Below are positions 13,799-26,726 of a stretch of 64,000 nt of DNA, in pieces. Positions within the stretch are counted from its first letter, which is position 1. Each line of letters opens with the position of its first letter. This stretch comes from Chamaelirium japonicum (lineage: Eukaryota > Streptophyta > Magnoliopsida > Liliales > Melanthiaceae): contig OX393551.1 of the NCBI GenBank assembly GCA_947650365.1, positions 2,004,001 through 2,068,000 on the forward strand. Reading direction: 5' to 3'. The notes beneath the pieces were generated by a model. That model saw nothing but the letters and a program-made list of their open reading frames with translations. It ran no database searches and had not been told where the DNA came from. The position numbers were made by a program, and so were the translations under genes.

Positions 13799-13948
13799 AT
13801 TCGTACGATCCATTCTAATTCCTTCGTACGATCCATATTCTAATTCATTCGCATGATCCATTCTAATTCATTCGCACGATCCATTCTAATTCATTCATAC
13901 GATCCATTCTAATTCATTCACACAATCCATTCTAATTCATTCTAATTT
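13799..13948 (-). repeat. C-type short block
   Basis: Begins with the CCATATTC mark that flanks inverted J2 copies. Confidence 0.87.
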
Positions 13949-14193
13949 GTATGAATGAAATAGAATGGATTGTGCGAATGAATTAGAATGGATCGTACGA
14001 ATGAATTAGAATAGATTGTGCGAATGAATTAGAAAGGATCGTACGAATGAATTAGAATGGATCGTACGAATGAATTAGAATGGATCGTATGCATGAATTA
14101 GAATGGATCGTGCGAATGAATTAGAATGGATCGTACGAATGAATTAGAATGGATCGGACGAATGAATTAGAATGGATCGTACGAATGAATTAG
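13949..14193 (+). repeat. G-type short block
   Basis: Copy of the end of the previous G-type block, including the GTATGCATG monomer. Confidence 0.87.
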
Positions 14194-14212
14194 AAAGGAT
14201 ACATTCGAATTC
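14194..14212 (-). repeat. J2 seam, inverted
   Basis: AAAGGATACATTCGAATTC; exact reverse complement of the direct J2 core. Confidence 0.85.
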
Positions 14213-14330
14213 ATTCGTACGATCCATTCTAATTCCTTCGTACGATCCATATTCTAATTCATTCGCACGATCCATTCTATTTCATTCGCACGATCCATTC
14301 TAATTCATTCGTACGATCCATTCTTACTCA
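14213..14330 (-). repeat. C-type short block
   Basis: Ends at the seam TTCTTACTCATCGTATGCAT, which is seen again at about 24020. Confidence 0.87.
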
Positions 14331-14649
14331 TCGTATGCATGAATTAGAATGGATCGTGCGAATGAATTAGAATGGATCGTACGAATGAATTAGAATGGAT
14401 CGAACGAATGAATTAGAATGGATACATTCGTGCAAAAGAATTAGAATGGATTGTATGAATGAATTTGAATGGATCGTGCGAATGAATTAGAATGGATCGT
14501 ACGAATGAATTAGAATGGATACATTCGTGCGAAAGAATTAGAATAGATCTTATGAATGAATTAGAATGGATCGTATGAATGAAATAGAATGGATCGTACG
14601 AATGAATTAGAATGGATCGTACGATAGAATTAGAATGGATCGTACGAAT
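14331..14649 (+). repeat. G-type short block
   Basis: Shares the GTATGCATG, CGAACG, GTGCAAAAG order with 43566-43800 and 48168-48423. Confidence 0.88.
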
Positions 14650-14668
14650 GAATTCGAATGTATCCTTT
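14650..14668 (+). repeat. J2 seam, direct
   Basis: GAATTCGAATGTATCCTTT, identical to 9865. Confidence 0.85.
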
Positions 14669-14884
14669 CTAATTCATTCATACGATCCATTCTAATTCCT
14701 TCGTATGATCCATTCTAATTCATTCGTACGATCCATTCTAATTCATTCACACGATCCATTCTAATTCATTTGTACGATCCATTCAATTTCATTCATACGA
14801 TCCATTCTGATTCATTCATACGATCTATTCTAATTCTTTCGCACGAATGTATCCATTCTAATTCATTCGTACGATCCATTCTAA
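14669..14884 (-). repeat. C-type short block
   Basis: Ends at CTAATTAG, 14881-14888. Confidence 0.88.
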
Positions 14885-15654
14885 TTAGAATAGATCATAT
14901 GAATGAATTAGAATGGATCGTGCGAATGAATTAGAATGGATCATACGTATGAATTAGAATGGATTCATTCATGCGAATGAATTAGAATGGATCGTACGAA
15001 TGAGTAAGAATGGATCGTACGAATGAATTAGAATATATTGAATTAGAATGAATCGTACGAATGAATTAGAATGGATCGTACAAATGAATTAGAATGGATC
15101 GTAGGAATGAATTAGAATGGATTGAATTAGAATGAATCATACGAATGAATTAGAATGAATCATACCGTACGAATGAATTAGAATGGATCATACGAAGGAA
15201 TTAGAATGGATCGTACGAATGAATTAGAATGGATCGTACGAATGAATTAGAATGGATCGTATGAATGAAATAGAATAGATCGTACGAATGAATTAGAAAG
15301 GATCGTACGAATGAATTAGAATGGATACATTCGTGCGAATGAATTAGAATGGAGAGTACGAATGAATTAGAATGGATACCTTCGTGCAAATGAATTAGAA
15401 TGGATCGTACGAATGAGTAAGAATGGATCGTACGAATGAAATAGAATGGATCATATGAATGAATTAGAATGGATCGTGCGAATGAATTAGAATGAATCGT
15501 ACGAATGAATTAGAGTAGATTGTGCGAATGAATTAGAATGGATCGTACGAATGAATTAGAATGGATCGTACGAATGAATTAGAATGGATCGTACGAATGA
15601 ATTAGAATGGATCGTGCGAATGAATTAGAATGGATCGTACGAATGAAATAGAAT
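14885..15654 (+). repeat. G-type block, T arm
   Basis: Marks in order: two 15-bp units, ATACCGTACG near 15165, T marker near 15376, then J1. Confidence 0.9.
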
Positions 15655-15674
15655 GGATTCGCACGAATGTATCC
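15655..15674 (+). repeat. J1 seam, direct
   Basis: Full T arm on the left, S arm on the right. Confidence 0.87.
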
Positions 15675-16110
15675 ATTCTAATTCATTCGTACGATCCATT
15701 CTAATTCATTCGTACAATCCATTCTAATTCATTCGCACGATCCATTCGCATTCACTCAAACAATCCATTCTAATTCATTCATATGATCCATTCTAATTCA
15801 TTCGCACGAATGTATCCATTCTAATTCATTCGTACGATTCATTCTAATTTATTTGTACGAATGTATCCACTCTAATTCATTCATACGATCCATTCTAATT
15901 CATTCGCACGAATGTATCCATTCCAATTCATTCGTACGAACCATTCTAATTCATTCGCACAATCTATTCTAATTCATTCGTATGATCTATTCTATTTCAT
16001 TCGTACAATCCATTCTTACTCAATCGTATGATCCATTCTAATCCATTCGCACAATCTATTCTAATTCATTCGTACGATCCATTCTATTTCATTCGTACGA
16101 TCCATTCTAA
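15675..16110 (-). repeat. C-type block, truncated S arm
   Basis: CGCATTCACTCAAAC, CCACTC and half of the S signature (from about 15983), cut at CTAATTAG (16107-16114). The same cut is seen at 63034. Confidence 0.9.
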
Positions 16111-18830
16111 TTAGAATGGATAGTACGAATGAATTAGAATGGATACCTTCGTGCAAATGAATTAGAATGGATCGTACAAATGAGTAAGAATGGATCGTAC
16201 GAATGAAATAGAATGGATCGTATGAATGAATTAGAATGGATCGTACAAATGAATTAGAATGGATCGTATGAATGAAATAAAATAGATCGTACGAATGAAT
16301 TAGAATGGATCGTATGAATGAATTAGAATGGATCGTATGAATGCATTAGAGTGGATACATTCGTACAATTGAATTAGAATGGATCGTACGAATGAAATAG
16401 AATGGATCGAACGAATGAATTAGAGTGGATACATTCGTACAAATGAATTAGAATGGATCGTACGAATTAATTAGAATGGATACATTCATGCAAATGAATT
16501 AGAATTGATCGTACGAATGAAATAGAATGGATCGTACGAATGAATTAGAATGGATACATTCATACGAATGAATTAGAATGGATCGTATGAATGAATTAGA
16601 ATGGATCGTATGAGTGAATTAGAATGGATTCGAAGAAATTAGAATGGATCGTACGAAGGAATTAGAATGGAGAATGGATCGTGCGAATGAATTAGAATGG
16701 ATCGTGCGATAAGAAAGGATCGTACGAATGAAATAGAATAGATCGTACGGATAAATGAATTTGGATCGTGCTAATGAATTAGAATGGATCGTACGAATGA
16801 ATTAGAATGGATCGTACTAATGAATTACAATAGATTGTGCGAATGAATTAGAATGGATCGTACGAATGAATTAGAAAGGATACATTCGTGCGAATGAATT
16901 AGAATAGATCGTATGAATGAATTAGATTGGATCGTATTAATGAATTAGAATGGATCGTGTGAATGAATTAGAATAGATCGTACGAATGAATTAGAATGGA
17001 TAGATTCGTGCGAATGAATTTGAATGGATCGTACGAAGGAATTAGAATGGATCGTACGAAGGAATTAGAATAGATCATACGAAGAAATTAAAATGGATCG
17101 TACGAATGAATTAGAATGGATCGTGCGATAAGAATGGATCGTACGAATGAAATAGAATAGATCGTACGGATAAATGAATTTGGATCATGCTAATAAATTA
17201 GAATGGGTCGTACGAATGAATTAGAATTAGAATGGATCGTACGAAGGAATTAGAATGGATCGTATGAATGAATTAGAGTGGATACATTCGTGCGAATGAA
17301 TTCGAATAGATCGTGCGAATGAATTAGAATGGATTGTACGAATGAATTAGAATAGATCGTGCAAATGAATTAGAATGGATCTTGCTAATGAATTAGAATT
17401 GATCGTACGAATGAATTAGAATAGATTGTGCGAATGAATTAGAATGGATCGTACGAATGAATTAGAATGGATCATACGAATGAAATAGAATGGATCGTAT
17501 GAATGAATTAGAATGGATCGTACGAAGGAATTAGAATGGATCGTACGAATGAATTAGAATGGATACCTTCGTGCAAATGAATTAGAATGGATCGTACGAA
17601 TGAGTAAGAATGGATCGTACGAATGAAATAGAATGGATCGTATGAATAAATTAGAATGGATTAGAATGGATCGTATGCATGAATTAGAATCGATCGTACG
17701 AATGAATTAGAATAGATTGTCCGAATGAATTAGAATGGATCGTACGAATGAATTGGAATAGATACATTCGTGCGAATTCATTAGAATGGATCGTACGAAT
17801 GAGTAAGAATGGATCGTGCGAATGAATTAGAATGGATCGTGCGAATGAATTAGAATGGATTGTACGAATGAATTAGAATGGATCGTATGAATGAATTAGA
17901 AATGATCGTGCGAATGAATTAGAATGGATCGTGCGAATGAATTAGAATGGATCGTACGAATGAATTAGAATGGATCGTATGAATGAATTAGATTGGATAG
18001 TATTAATGAATTAGAATGGATCGTACAAATGAATTAGAATAGATCGTACGAATGAATTAGAATGGATACGAATGGATCGTACGAATGAATTAGAATGGAT
18101 CGTTCGAATGAATTAGAATAGATTGTGCGAATGAATTAGAATGGATCGTACGAATGAATTAGAAAGGATACATTTGTGCGAATGAATTAGAATGGATCGT
18201 ATGAGTGTGAATGAATTAGAATGGATCGTGCGAATGAATTAGAATGGATCGTATTAATGAATTAGAATGGATCGTGCGAATGAATTAGAATGGATCGTAC
18301 GAAAGAGTAAGAATGGATCGTGCGAATGAATTAGAATGGATCATATGAATGAATTAGAATGGATCGTATGAATGAATTAGAATGGATCGTGCGAATAAAT
18401 TAGAATGGATCGTATGAATGAATTAGAATAGATTGTGCGAATGAATTAGAATGGATCGTACGAATGAATTAGAATGGATACATTCGTGCGAATGAATTAG
18501 AATGGATCGTATGAAAGAATTAGAATCGATCGTACGAATGAATTAGAATGGATCATGCGAATAAATTAGAATGGATCGTGCGAATGAATTAGAATGGATC
18601 GTACGAATGAAATAGAATGGATTGTACGAATGAGATAGAATGGATCGTGCGAATGAATTAGAATGGATCGTGCGAAAGAATTAGAATGGATCGTACGAAT
18701 GAATTAGAATGGATCATATGAATGAATTAGAATGGATCATACGAATGAATTAGAATGGATACATTCGTGCGAATGAATTAGAATGGATCGTGCGAATGAA
18801 TTAGAATGGATCGTACGAATGAATTAGAAT
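16111..18830 (+). repeat. G-type block, longest G run
   Basis: About 2.7 kb without a switch. T markers near 16141 and 17568; GCGATAAG / GGATAAATGAATTTGG pairs near 16706 and 17127, offset about 420 bp. Confidence 0.9.
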
Positions 18831-18850
18831 GGATACATTCGTGCGAATCC
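18831..18850 (-). repeat. J1 seam, inverted
   Basis: GGATACATTCGTGCGAATCC followed by a TATTTC monomer as in the other inverted copies. Confidence 0.87.
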
Positions 18851-19334
18851 ATTCTATTTCATTCGTACGATCCATTCTAATTCATTCGCACGATCCATTC
18901 TAATTCATTCATACGATCCATTCTAATTCATTCATACGATCCATTCTAATTCATTCGTACGATCCATTCTAATTTCTTTGTATGATCTATTCTAATTCCT
19001 TCGTACGATCCATTCTAATTCTTTCGTACGATCCATTCAAATTCATTCGCACGAATCTATCCATTCTAATTCATTCGTACGATCCATTCTAATTCATTCG
19101 CACGATCCATTCTAATTCATTCATACGATCCATTCTAATTCATTCGTACGATCCATTCTAATTCATTCGTACGATCCATTCTAATTCATTCGCGCAATCT
19201 ATTCTAATTCATTCGCACGATCCATTCTAATTCATTCGCACGATCCATTCTAATTCATTCATACGATCCATTCTATTCCATTCTAATTCCTTCGTACAAT
19301 CCATATTCTAATTCATTCGTACGATCCATTCGCA
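18851..19334 (-). repeat. C-type block
   Basis: Ends in a fold-back CCATTCGCACGAATGG at about 19327-19342. Confidence 0.88.
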
Positions 19335-19969
19335 CGAATGGATTGTACGAATGAAATAGAATAGATCGTACGAATGAATTAGAATGGATCATGCTAATCG
19401 ATTAGAATTGATCGTACGAATGAATTAGAATAGATTGTGCGAATGAATTAGAATGGATCGTACGAATGAATTGGAATGGATACATTCGTGCGAATGAATT
19501 AGAATGGATCGTATGAATGAATTAGAGTGGATACATTCGTACGAATGAATTAGAATGGATCGTACGAATGAATTAGAATGGATACATTCGTGCGAATGAA
19601 TTAGAATGGATCATATGAATGAATTAGAATGGATCGTTTGAGTGAATGCGAATGGATCGTGCGAATGAATTAAAATGGATTGTACAAATGAATTAGAATA
19701 GATCGTACGAATGAATTAGAATGGATCATATGAATGAATTAGAATGGATCGTGCGAATGAATTAGAATGAATCCTACGAATGAAATAGAATGGATCGTAT
19801 GAATGAATTAGAGTGGATACATTCGTACAAATGAATTAGAATGGATTGAATTAGAATGAATCGTACGAATGAATTAGAATGGATCGTGTGAATGAATTAG
19901 AATGGATCGTACGAATGAATTAGAGTGGATCGTACGAAGGAATTAGAATGGATCGTACGAATGAATTAG
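19335..19969 (+). repeat. G-type block with S-arm fragment
   Basis: Opens with the last part of an S signature (about 19343-19425), then the GAGTGGATACATTCG and GAGTGAATGCGAATGG units that normally lie between signature and J1. Confidence 0.88.
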
Positions 19970-19988
19970 AAAGGATACATTCGAATTC
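19970..19988 (-). repeat. J2 seam, inverted
   Basis: AAAGGATACATTCGAATTC. Confidence 0.85.
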
Positions 19989-20134
19989 ATTCGTACGATT
20001 CATTCTAATTCCTTCATACGATCCATATTCTAATTCATTCGCACGATCCATTCTAATTCATTCGCACGATCCATTCTAATTCATTCATATGATCCATTCT
20101 AATTCATTCACACAATCCATTCTAATTCATTCGT
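19989..20134 (-). repeat. C-type short block
   Basis: Six to seven monomers closed by a perfect 40-bp palindrome, 20115-20154, centred on CGTACG. Confidence 0.88.
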
Positions 20135-20887
20135 ACGAATGAATTAGAATGGATCGTACGAATGAATTAGAATGGATCGTACGAATGAATTAGAATGGAT
20201 CGTGCGAATGAATTAGAATATGGATCGTACGAATGAATTAGAATGGATCGTACGAATGAATTAGAATGGATACATTCATGCGAATGAATTAGAATGGATC
20301 ATACGAAGGAATTAGAATGGATAGTACGAATGAATTAGAATGGATCGTACGAATGAATTAGAATGGATCGTACGAATGAATTACAATGGATACATTCGTG
20401 CGAATGAATTAGAATGGATCATACGAATGAATTATAGTGGATACATTCGTACAAATGAATTAGAATGGATCGTACGAATGAATTAGAATGGATACATTCG
20501 TGCGAATGAATTAGAATGGATCGTACGAATGAATTAGAATGGATCGCATGAATGAATTATAATGGATCGTGCGAATGAATTAGAATGAATCGTACGAATG
20601 AATTAGAATGGATCGTACGAATGAATTAGAATGGATCGTACGAATGAATTAGAATGGATTGAATTAGAATGAATCGTACGAATGAATTAGAATGAATCAT
20701 ACCGTACGAATGAATTAGAATGAATCATACCGTACGAATGAATTAGAATGGATCGTGCGAATGAATTAGAATGGATCGTGCGAATGAATTAGAATGGATC
20801 GTACGAATGAATTAGAATGGATCGTATGAATGAATTAGAATGGATCGTGCGAATGAATTAGAATGGATCGTACGAATGAAATAGAAT
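20135..20887 (+). repeat. G-type block
   Basis: Two ATACCGTACG units in a row near 20701 and 20730, a small local duplication. Confidence 0.9.
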
Positions 20888-20907
20888 GGATTCGCACGAA
20901 TGTATCA
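20888..20907 (+). repeat. J1 seam, direct, one change
   Basis: Ends GTATCA instead of GTATCC. Confidence 0.82.
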
Positions 20908-20936
20908 ATTCTAATTCATTCGTACGATCCATTCGT
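20908..20936 (-). repeat. C-type remnant
   Basis: Little more than one monomer of the S arm remains before the array returns to G-type. Confidence 0.8.
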
Positions 20937-21341
20937 ACAAATTAATTAGAATGGATCGTACGAATGAATTAGAATGGATACATTCGTGCGAATGAATTGG
21001 AATGGATGATATGAATGAATTAGAATGGATCGTTTGAGTGATGCGAATGGATCGTACGAATGAATTAGAATGGATCGTACGAATGAATTAGAATGGATCA
21101 TACGAATGAATTAGAATGGATCGTGTGAATGAATTAGAATGAATCGTACGAATGAAATAGAATGGATCATATGAATGAATTAGCGTGGATACATTCGTAC
21201 AAATGAATTAGAATGGATTGAATTAGAATGAATCGTACGAATGAATTAGAATGGATCGTGCGAATGAATTAGAATGGATCGTACGAATGAATTAGAATGG
21301 ATCGTACGAAGGAATTAGAATGGATCGTACGAATGAATTAG
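20937..21341 (+). repeat. G-type block
   Basis: Similar to 19560-19969 in marker order (GAGTGATGCGAATGG, then a 15-bp unit), about 1.4 kb away and also followed by inverted J2. Confidence 0.88.
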
Positions 21342-21360
21342 AAAGGATACATTCGAATTC
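21342..21360 (-). repeat. J2 seam, inverted
   Basis: AAAGGATACATTCGAATTC; flanks match 19970. Confidence 0.85.
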
Positions 21361-21517
21361 ATTCGCACGATCCATTCTAATTCCTTCGTACGATCCATAT
21401 TCTAATTCATTCGCACGATCCATTCTAATTCATTCGCACGATCCATTCTAATTCATTCATACGATCCATTCTAATTCATTCACACAATCCATTCTAATTC
21501 ATTCTAATTTATTCGTA
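21361..21517 (-). repeat. C-type short block
   Basis: Links an inverted J2 to a J3 spacer; CCATATTC mark near 21386. Confidence 0.87.
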
Positions 21518-21543
21518 TGTGAGTGGATCGTGTTTTTTCGTGC
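21518..21543 (+). repeat. J3 spacer, T6 orientation
   Basis: Identical to the copy at 10981. Confidence 0.87.
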
Positions 21544-23396
21544 TAATGAATTAGAATGGATCGTACGAATGAATTAGAATGGATACATTTGTGCGAAAGA
21601 ATTAGAATGGATCGTATGAATGAATTAGATTGGATCGTATAAATGAATTAGAATGCATCGTACGAATGAATTAGAATGGATCGTGCTAATGAATTAGAAT
21701 GGATCCTGCTAATGAATTAGAATGGATCGTGCGAACGAATTAGAATGGATCGTGCGAATGAATTAGAATGGATCGTACGAATGAATTAGAATGGATCGTG
21801 CGAATGAATTAGAATGGATCGTGCGAATGAATTAGAATGGATCGTACGAATGAATTAGAATGGATCGTGCGAATGAATTAGAATGGATCGTGCGAATGAA
21901 TTAGAATGGATCGTGCGAATGAATTAGAATGGATCGTGCGAATGAATTAGAATGGATCGTACGAATGAATTAGAATGGATCGTACGAATGAATTAGAATG
22001 GATCGTATGAATGAATTAGATTGGATCGTATTAATGAATTAGAATGGATCGTACGAATGAATTAGAATAGATCGTACGAATGAATTAGAATGGATACGAA
22101 AGGATCGTACGAATGAGTAAGAATGGATCGTACGAATGAAATAGAATGAATTGTACGAATGAATTAGAATGGATACATTCGTGCAAATGAATTAGGATGG
22201 ATCGTATGAATGAATTAGAATAGATTGTGCGAATGAATTAGAATGGATCGTACGAATGAATTAGAATGGATACATTCATGTGAATGAATTAGAATAGATC
22301 GTATGAATGAATTAGAATGGATCGTATGAGTGAATTAGAATGGATACGAAGGAATTAGAATGGATCGTACGAAGGAATTAGAATGGAGAATGGATCGTGC
22401 GAATGAATTAGAATGGATCGTGCGATAAGAATGGATCGTATGAATGAAATAGAATAGATCGTACGGATAAATGAATTTGGATCGTGCTAATGAATTAGAA
22501 TGGATCGTACGAATGAATTAGAATGGATCATACTAATTAATTAGAATAGATTGTGGGAATGAATTAGAATGGATCGTACGAATGAATTAGAAAGGATATA
22601 TTCGTGCGAATGAATTAGAATAGATCGTATGAATGAATTAGATTGGATCGTATTAATGAATTAGAATGGATCGTGCGAATGAATTAGAATGGATCGTACG
22701 AATGAATTAGAATAGATAGATTCGTGCGAATGAATTTGAATGGATCGTACGAAGGAATTAGAATGGATCGTACGAAGGAATTAGAATAGATCATACGAAT
22801 AAATTAGAATGGATCGTACGAATGAATTAGAATGGATCGTATGAATGAATTAGAATGGATCGTGCGAATGAATTAAAATGGATCGTATGAATGAAATAGA
22901 ATGGATCGTATGAATTAGAATGGATCGTACGAATGAAATAGAATGGATCGTACGAATGAATTAGAATAGATTGTGCGAATGGATTAGAATGGATCATACG
23001 ATTGAGTAAGAATGGATTGTACGAATGAAATAGAATAGATCGTACGAATGAATTAAGATGGATCATGCTAATGAATTAGAATTGATCGTACGAATGAATT
23101 AGAATAGATTGTGCGAATGAATTAGAATGGATCGTACGAATGAATTGGAATGGATACATTCGTGCGAATGAATTAGAATGGATCGTATGAATGAATTAGA
23201 GTGGATACATTCGTACAAATGAATTAGAATGGATCGTACGAATGAATTAGAATGGATACATTCGTACGAATGAATTAGAATGGATCATATGAATGAATTA
23301 GAATGGATCGTTTGAGTGAATGCGAATGGATCGTGCGAATGAATTAGAATGGATTGTACGAATGAATTAGAATGGATCGTACGAATGAATTAGAAT
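21544..23396 (+). repeat. G-type block with full S arm
   Basis: GCGATAAG / GGATAAATGAATTTGG near 22430, S signature 22827-23066, then the GAGTGAATGCG unit and inverted J1. Confidence 0.92.
22827..23066 (+). repeat. S signature copy (G-type)
   Basis: Same monomer order as 1996-2235, read on the other strand. Confidence 0.88.
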
Positions 23397-23416
23397 GGAT
23401 ACATTCGTGCGAATCC
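23397..23416 (-). repeat. J1 seam, inverted
   Basis: S arm in G orientation on the left, T arm in C orientation on the right: a whole composite unit turned round. Confidence 0.88.
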
Positions 23417-24020
23417 ATTCTATTTCATTAGTACGATCCATTCTAATTCATTCGCACGATCCATTCTAATTCATTCGTACGATCCATTCTAATTCATTCG
23501 TACGATCCATTCTAATTCATTCGTACGATCCATTCTAATTCATTCGCACAATCTATTCTAATTCATTCGTACGATCCATTCTAATTCATTCGCACGATCC
23601 ATTCTAATTCATTCATACGATCCATTCTATTTCATTCGTACGATCCATTCTTACTCATTCGTACGATCCATTCTAATTCATTTGCACGAAGGTATCCATT
23701 CTAATTCATTCGTACTATCCATTCTAATTCCTTCGTACGATCCTTTCTAATTCCTTCGTACGATCCATTCTAATTCATTCGTACGATCCATTCTAATTCA
23801 TTCGTACGATCCATTCTAATTCCTTTGTATGATCCATTCTAATTCATTCGTACGGTATGATTCATTCTAATTCATTCGTACGATTCATTCTAATTCAATC
23901 CATTCTAATTCATTCGTACGATCCATTCTAATTCATTCGTACAATCCATTCTAATTCATTCGTATGATTCATTCTAATTCAATCCATTCTAATTCATTCG
24001 TATGATCCATTCTTACTCAT
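23417..24020 (-). repeat. C-type block, T arm
   Basis: T marker near 23688, then GTACGGTATGATTC near 23851 and two 15-bp units; ends at TTACTCATCGTATGCATG. Confidence 0.9.
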
Positions 24021-24387
24021 CGTATGCATGAATTAGAATGGGTCGTGCGAATGAATTAGAATGGATCGTACGAATGAAATAGAATGGATCGCACGAATGA
24101 ATTAGAATGGATACATTCGTGCGAATGAATTAGAATGGATCATACGAATGAGTAAGAATGGATCGTACGAATGAAATAGAATGGATTGTACGAATGAATT
24201 AGAATGGATCGTACGAATGAATTAGCATTGATCGTGCTAATGAATTAGAATGGAACGTACGAATGAATTAGAATGGATCGTAGAATGGATCGTATGAATG
24301 AATTAAATTGGATCGTACGAATGAGTAAGAATGGATCATACGAATGAATTAGAATAGATCGTACGAATGAATTAGAATGGATACATT
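24021..24387 (+). repeat. G-type block
   Basis: Opens as 14331 does. Contains a rare GTACTTATG-like region downstream (24531) and a truncated unit near 24285. Confidence 0.86.
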
Positions 24388-24458
24388 TCGTATGATCCAT
24401 TCTAATTCATTCGTACGATCTATTCTAATTCATTCATGCAATCCATTCTAATTCATTC
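24388..24458 (-). repeat. C-type short block
   Basis: Three monomers closed by a TTCGAA fold-back at 24456-24461. Confidence 0.85.
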
Positions 24459-26707
24459 GAACGAAGGAATTAGAAAGGATCGTATGAATGAATTAGAATG
24501 GATCGTACGAATGAAATAGAATGGATCGTACTTATGAATTAGAATGGATCGTACGAATGAATTAGAATGGATCGTACGAATGAATTAGAATAGATTGTGC
24601 GAATGAATTAGAATGGATCGTACGAATGAATTAGAATGGATAAATTCGTGCAAATGAATTAGAATGGATTGTATGAATGAATTAGATTGGATCGTATAAA
24701 TGAATTAGAATGGATCGTACGAATGAATTAGAATAGATCGTACGAATGAATTAGAATGGATACGAATGGATCGTACGAATGAGTAAGATCGGATCGTACG
24801 AATGAAATAGAATGGATTGTACGAATAATTAGAATGGATACATTCGTGCGAATGAATTAGGATGGATCGTATTAATGAATTAGAATAGATTGTGCGAATG
24901 AATTAGAATGGATCAAACAAATGAATTAGAATTGATAGATTCGTGCGAATAAATTTGAATGGATCGTACGAATGAGTAAGAATGGATTGAATTAGAATGA
25001 ATTAGAATGGATCGTACGAATGAATTAGAATGGATCGCATGAATGAATTAGAATGGATCGTGCGAATGAATTAGAATGGATCGTGCGAATGAATTAGAAT
25101 GGATCGTACGAATGAATTAGAATGGATCGTATGAATGAATTAGATTGGATCGTATTAATGAATTAGAATGGATCGTACGAATGAATTAGAATAGATCGTA
25201 CGAATGAATTAGAATGGATACGAATGGATCGTACGAATGAGTAAGAATGGATCGTACGAATGAAATAGAATGGATTGTACGAATGAATTAGAATGGATAC
25301 ATTCGTGCGAATGAATTAGGATGGATCGTATGAATGAATTAGAATAGATTATGCGAATGAATTATAATGGATCGTACGAATGAATTAGAATGGATACATT
25401 CATGCGAATGAATTAGAATGGATCGTATGAATGAATTAGAATGGATCGTATGAGTGAATTAGAATGGATACGAAGGAATTAGAATGGATCGTACGAAGGA
25501 ATTAGAATGGAGAATGGATCGTGCGAATGAATTAGAATGGATCGTGCGATAAGAATGGATCGTACGAATGAAATAGAAAAGATCGTACGGATAAATGAAT
25601 TTGTATCGTGCTAATGAATTAGAATGGATCGTACGAAAGAATTAGAATGGATCGTACTAATGAATTAGAATAGATTGTGCGAATGAATTAGAATGGATCA
25701 TACGAATGAATAAGAAAGGATATATTCGTGCGAATGAATTAGAATAGATCGTATGAATGAATTAGATTGGATCGTATTAATGAATTAGAATGGATCGTGC
25801 GAATGAATTAGAATGGATCGTATGAATGAATTAGAATGGATCGTGCGAATGAATTAGAATGGATCGTACGAATGAATTAGAATCGATTGTATGAATGAAT
25901 TAGAATGGATCATGCGAATGAATTAGAATGGATCGTGCGAATGAATTAGAATGGATCGTACGAATGAAATAGAATGGATTGTACGAATGAGATAGAATGG
26001 ATCGTACTAATGAATTAGAATGGATACATTCATGCGAATGAATTAGAATGGATCATACGAATGAATTAGAATGGATTCATTCGTGCGAATGAATTAGAAT
26101 GGATCGTACGAATGAGTAAAAATGGATCGTACGAATGAATTAGAATGGAATGAATTAGAATGGATCGTACGAATAAATTAGAATGGATCGTACGAATGAA
26201 TTAGAATGGATTGAATTAGAATGAATCGTACGAATGAATTAGAATGAATCATACCGTACGAATGAATTAGAATGGATCATACGAATGAATTAGAATGGAT
26301 CGTACGAATGAATTAGAATGGATCGTACAAATGAATTAGAATGGATCGTACGAAGGAATTAGAATGGATCGTACGAAGGAATTAGAATGGATAGTACGAA
26401 TGAATTAGAATGGATACCTTCGTGCAAATGAATTAGAATGGATCGTACGAATGAGTAAGAATGGATCATACGAATGAAATAGAATGGATCGTATGAATGA
26501 ATTAGAATGGATCGTGTGAATGAATTAGAATGGATCGTATGAATGAATTAGAATAGATTGTGCGAATGAATTAGAATGGATCGTACGAATGAATTAGAAT
26601 AGATCGTACGAACGACTTAGAATGGATCGTAAGAATGAATTAGAATGGATCGTACGAATGAATTAGAATATGGATCGTACGAAGGAATTAGAATGGATCG
26701 TAAGAAT
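24459..26707 (+). repeat. G-type block
   Basis: A piece with GGATACGAATGGATCG near 24760 repeats near 25220 (offset about 455 bp). GCGATAAG units lie near 25547 and a T arm at about 26210-26560 without J1. Confidence 0.9.
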
Positions 26708-26726
26708 AAATTCGAATGTATCCTTT
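26708..26726 (+). repeat. J2 seam, direct, one change
   Basis: AAATTCGAATGTATCCTTT. Confidence 0.82.
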
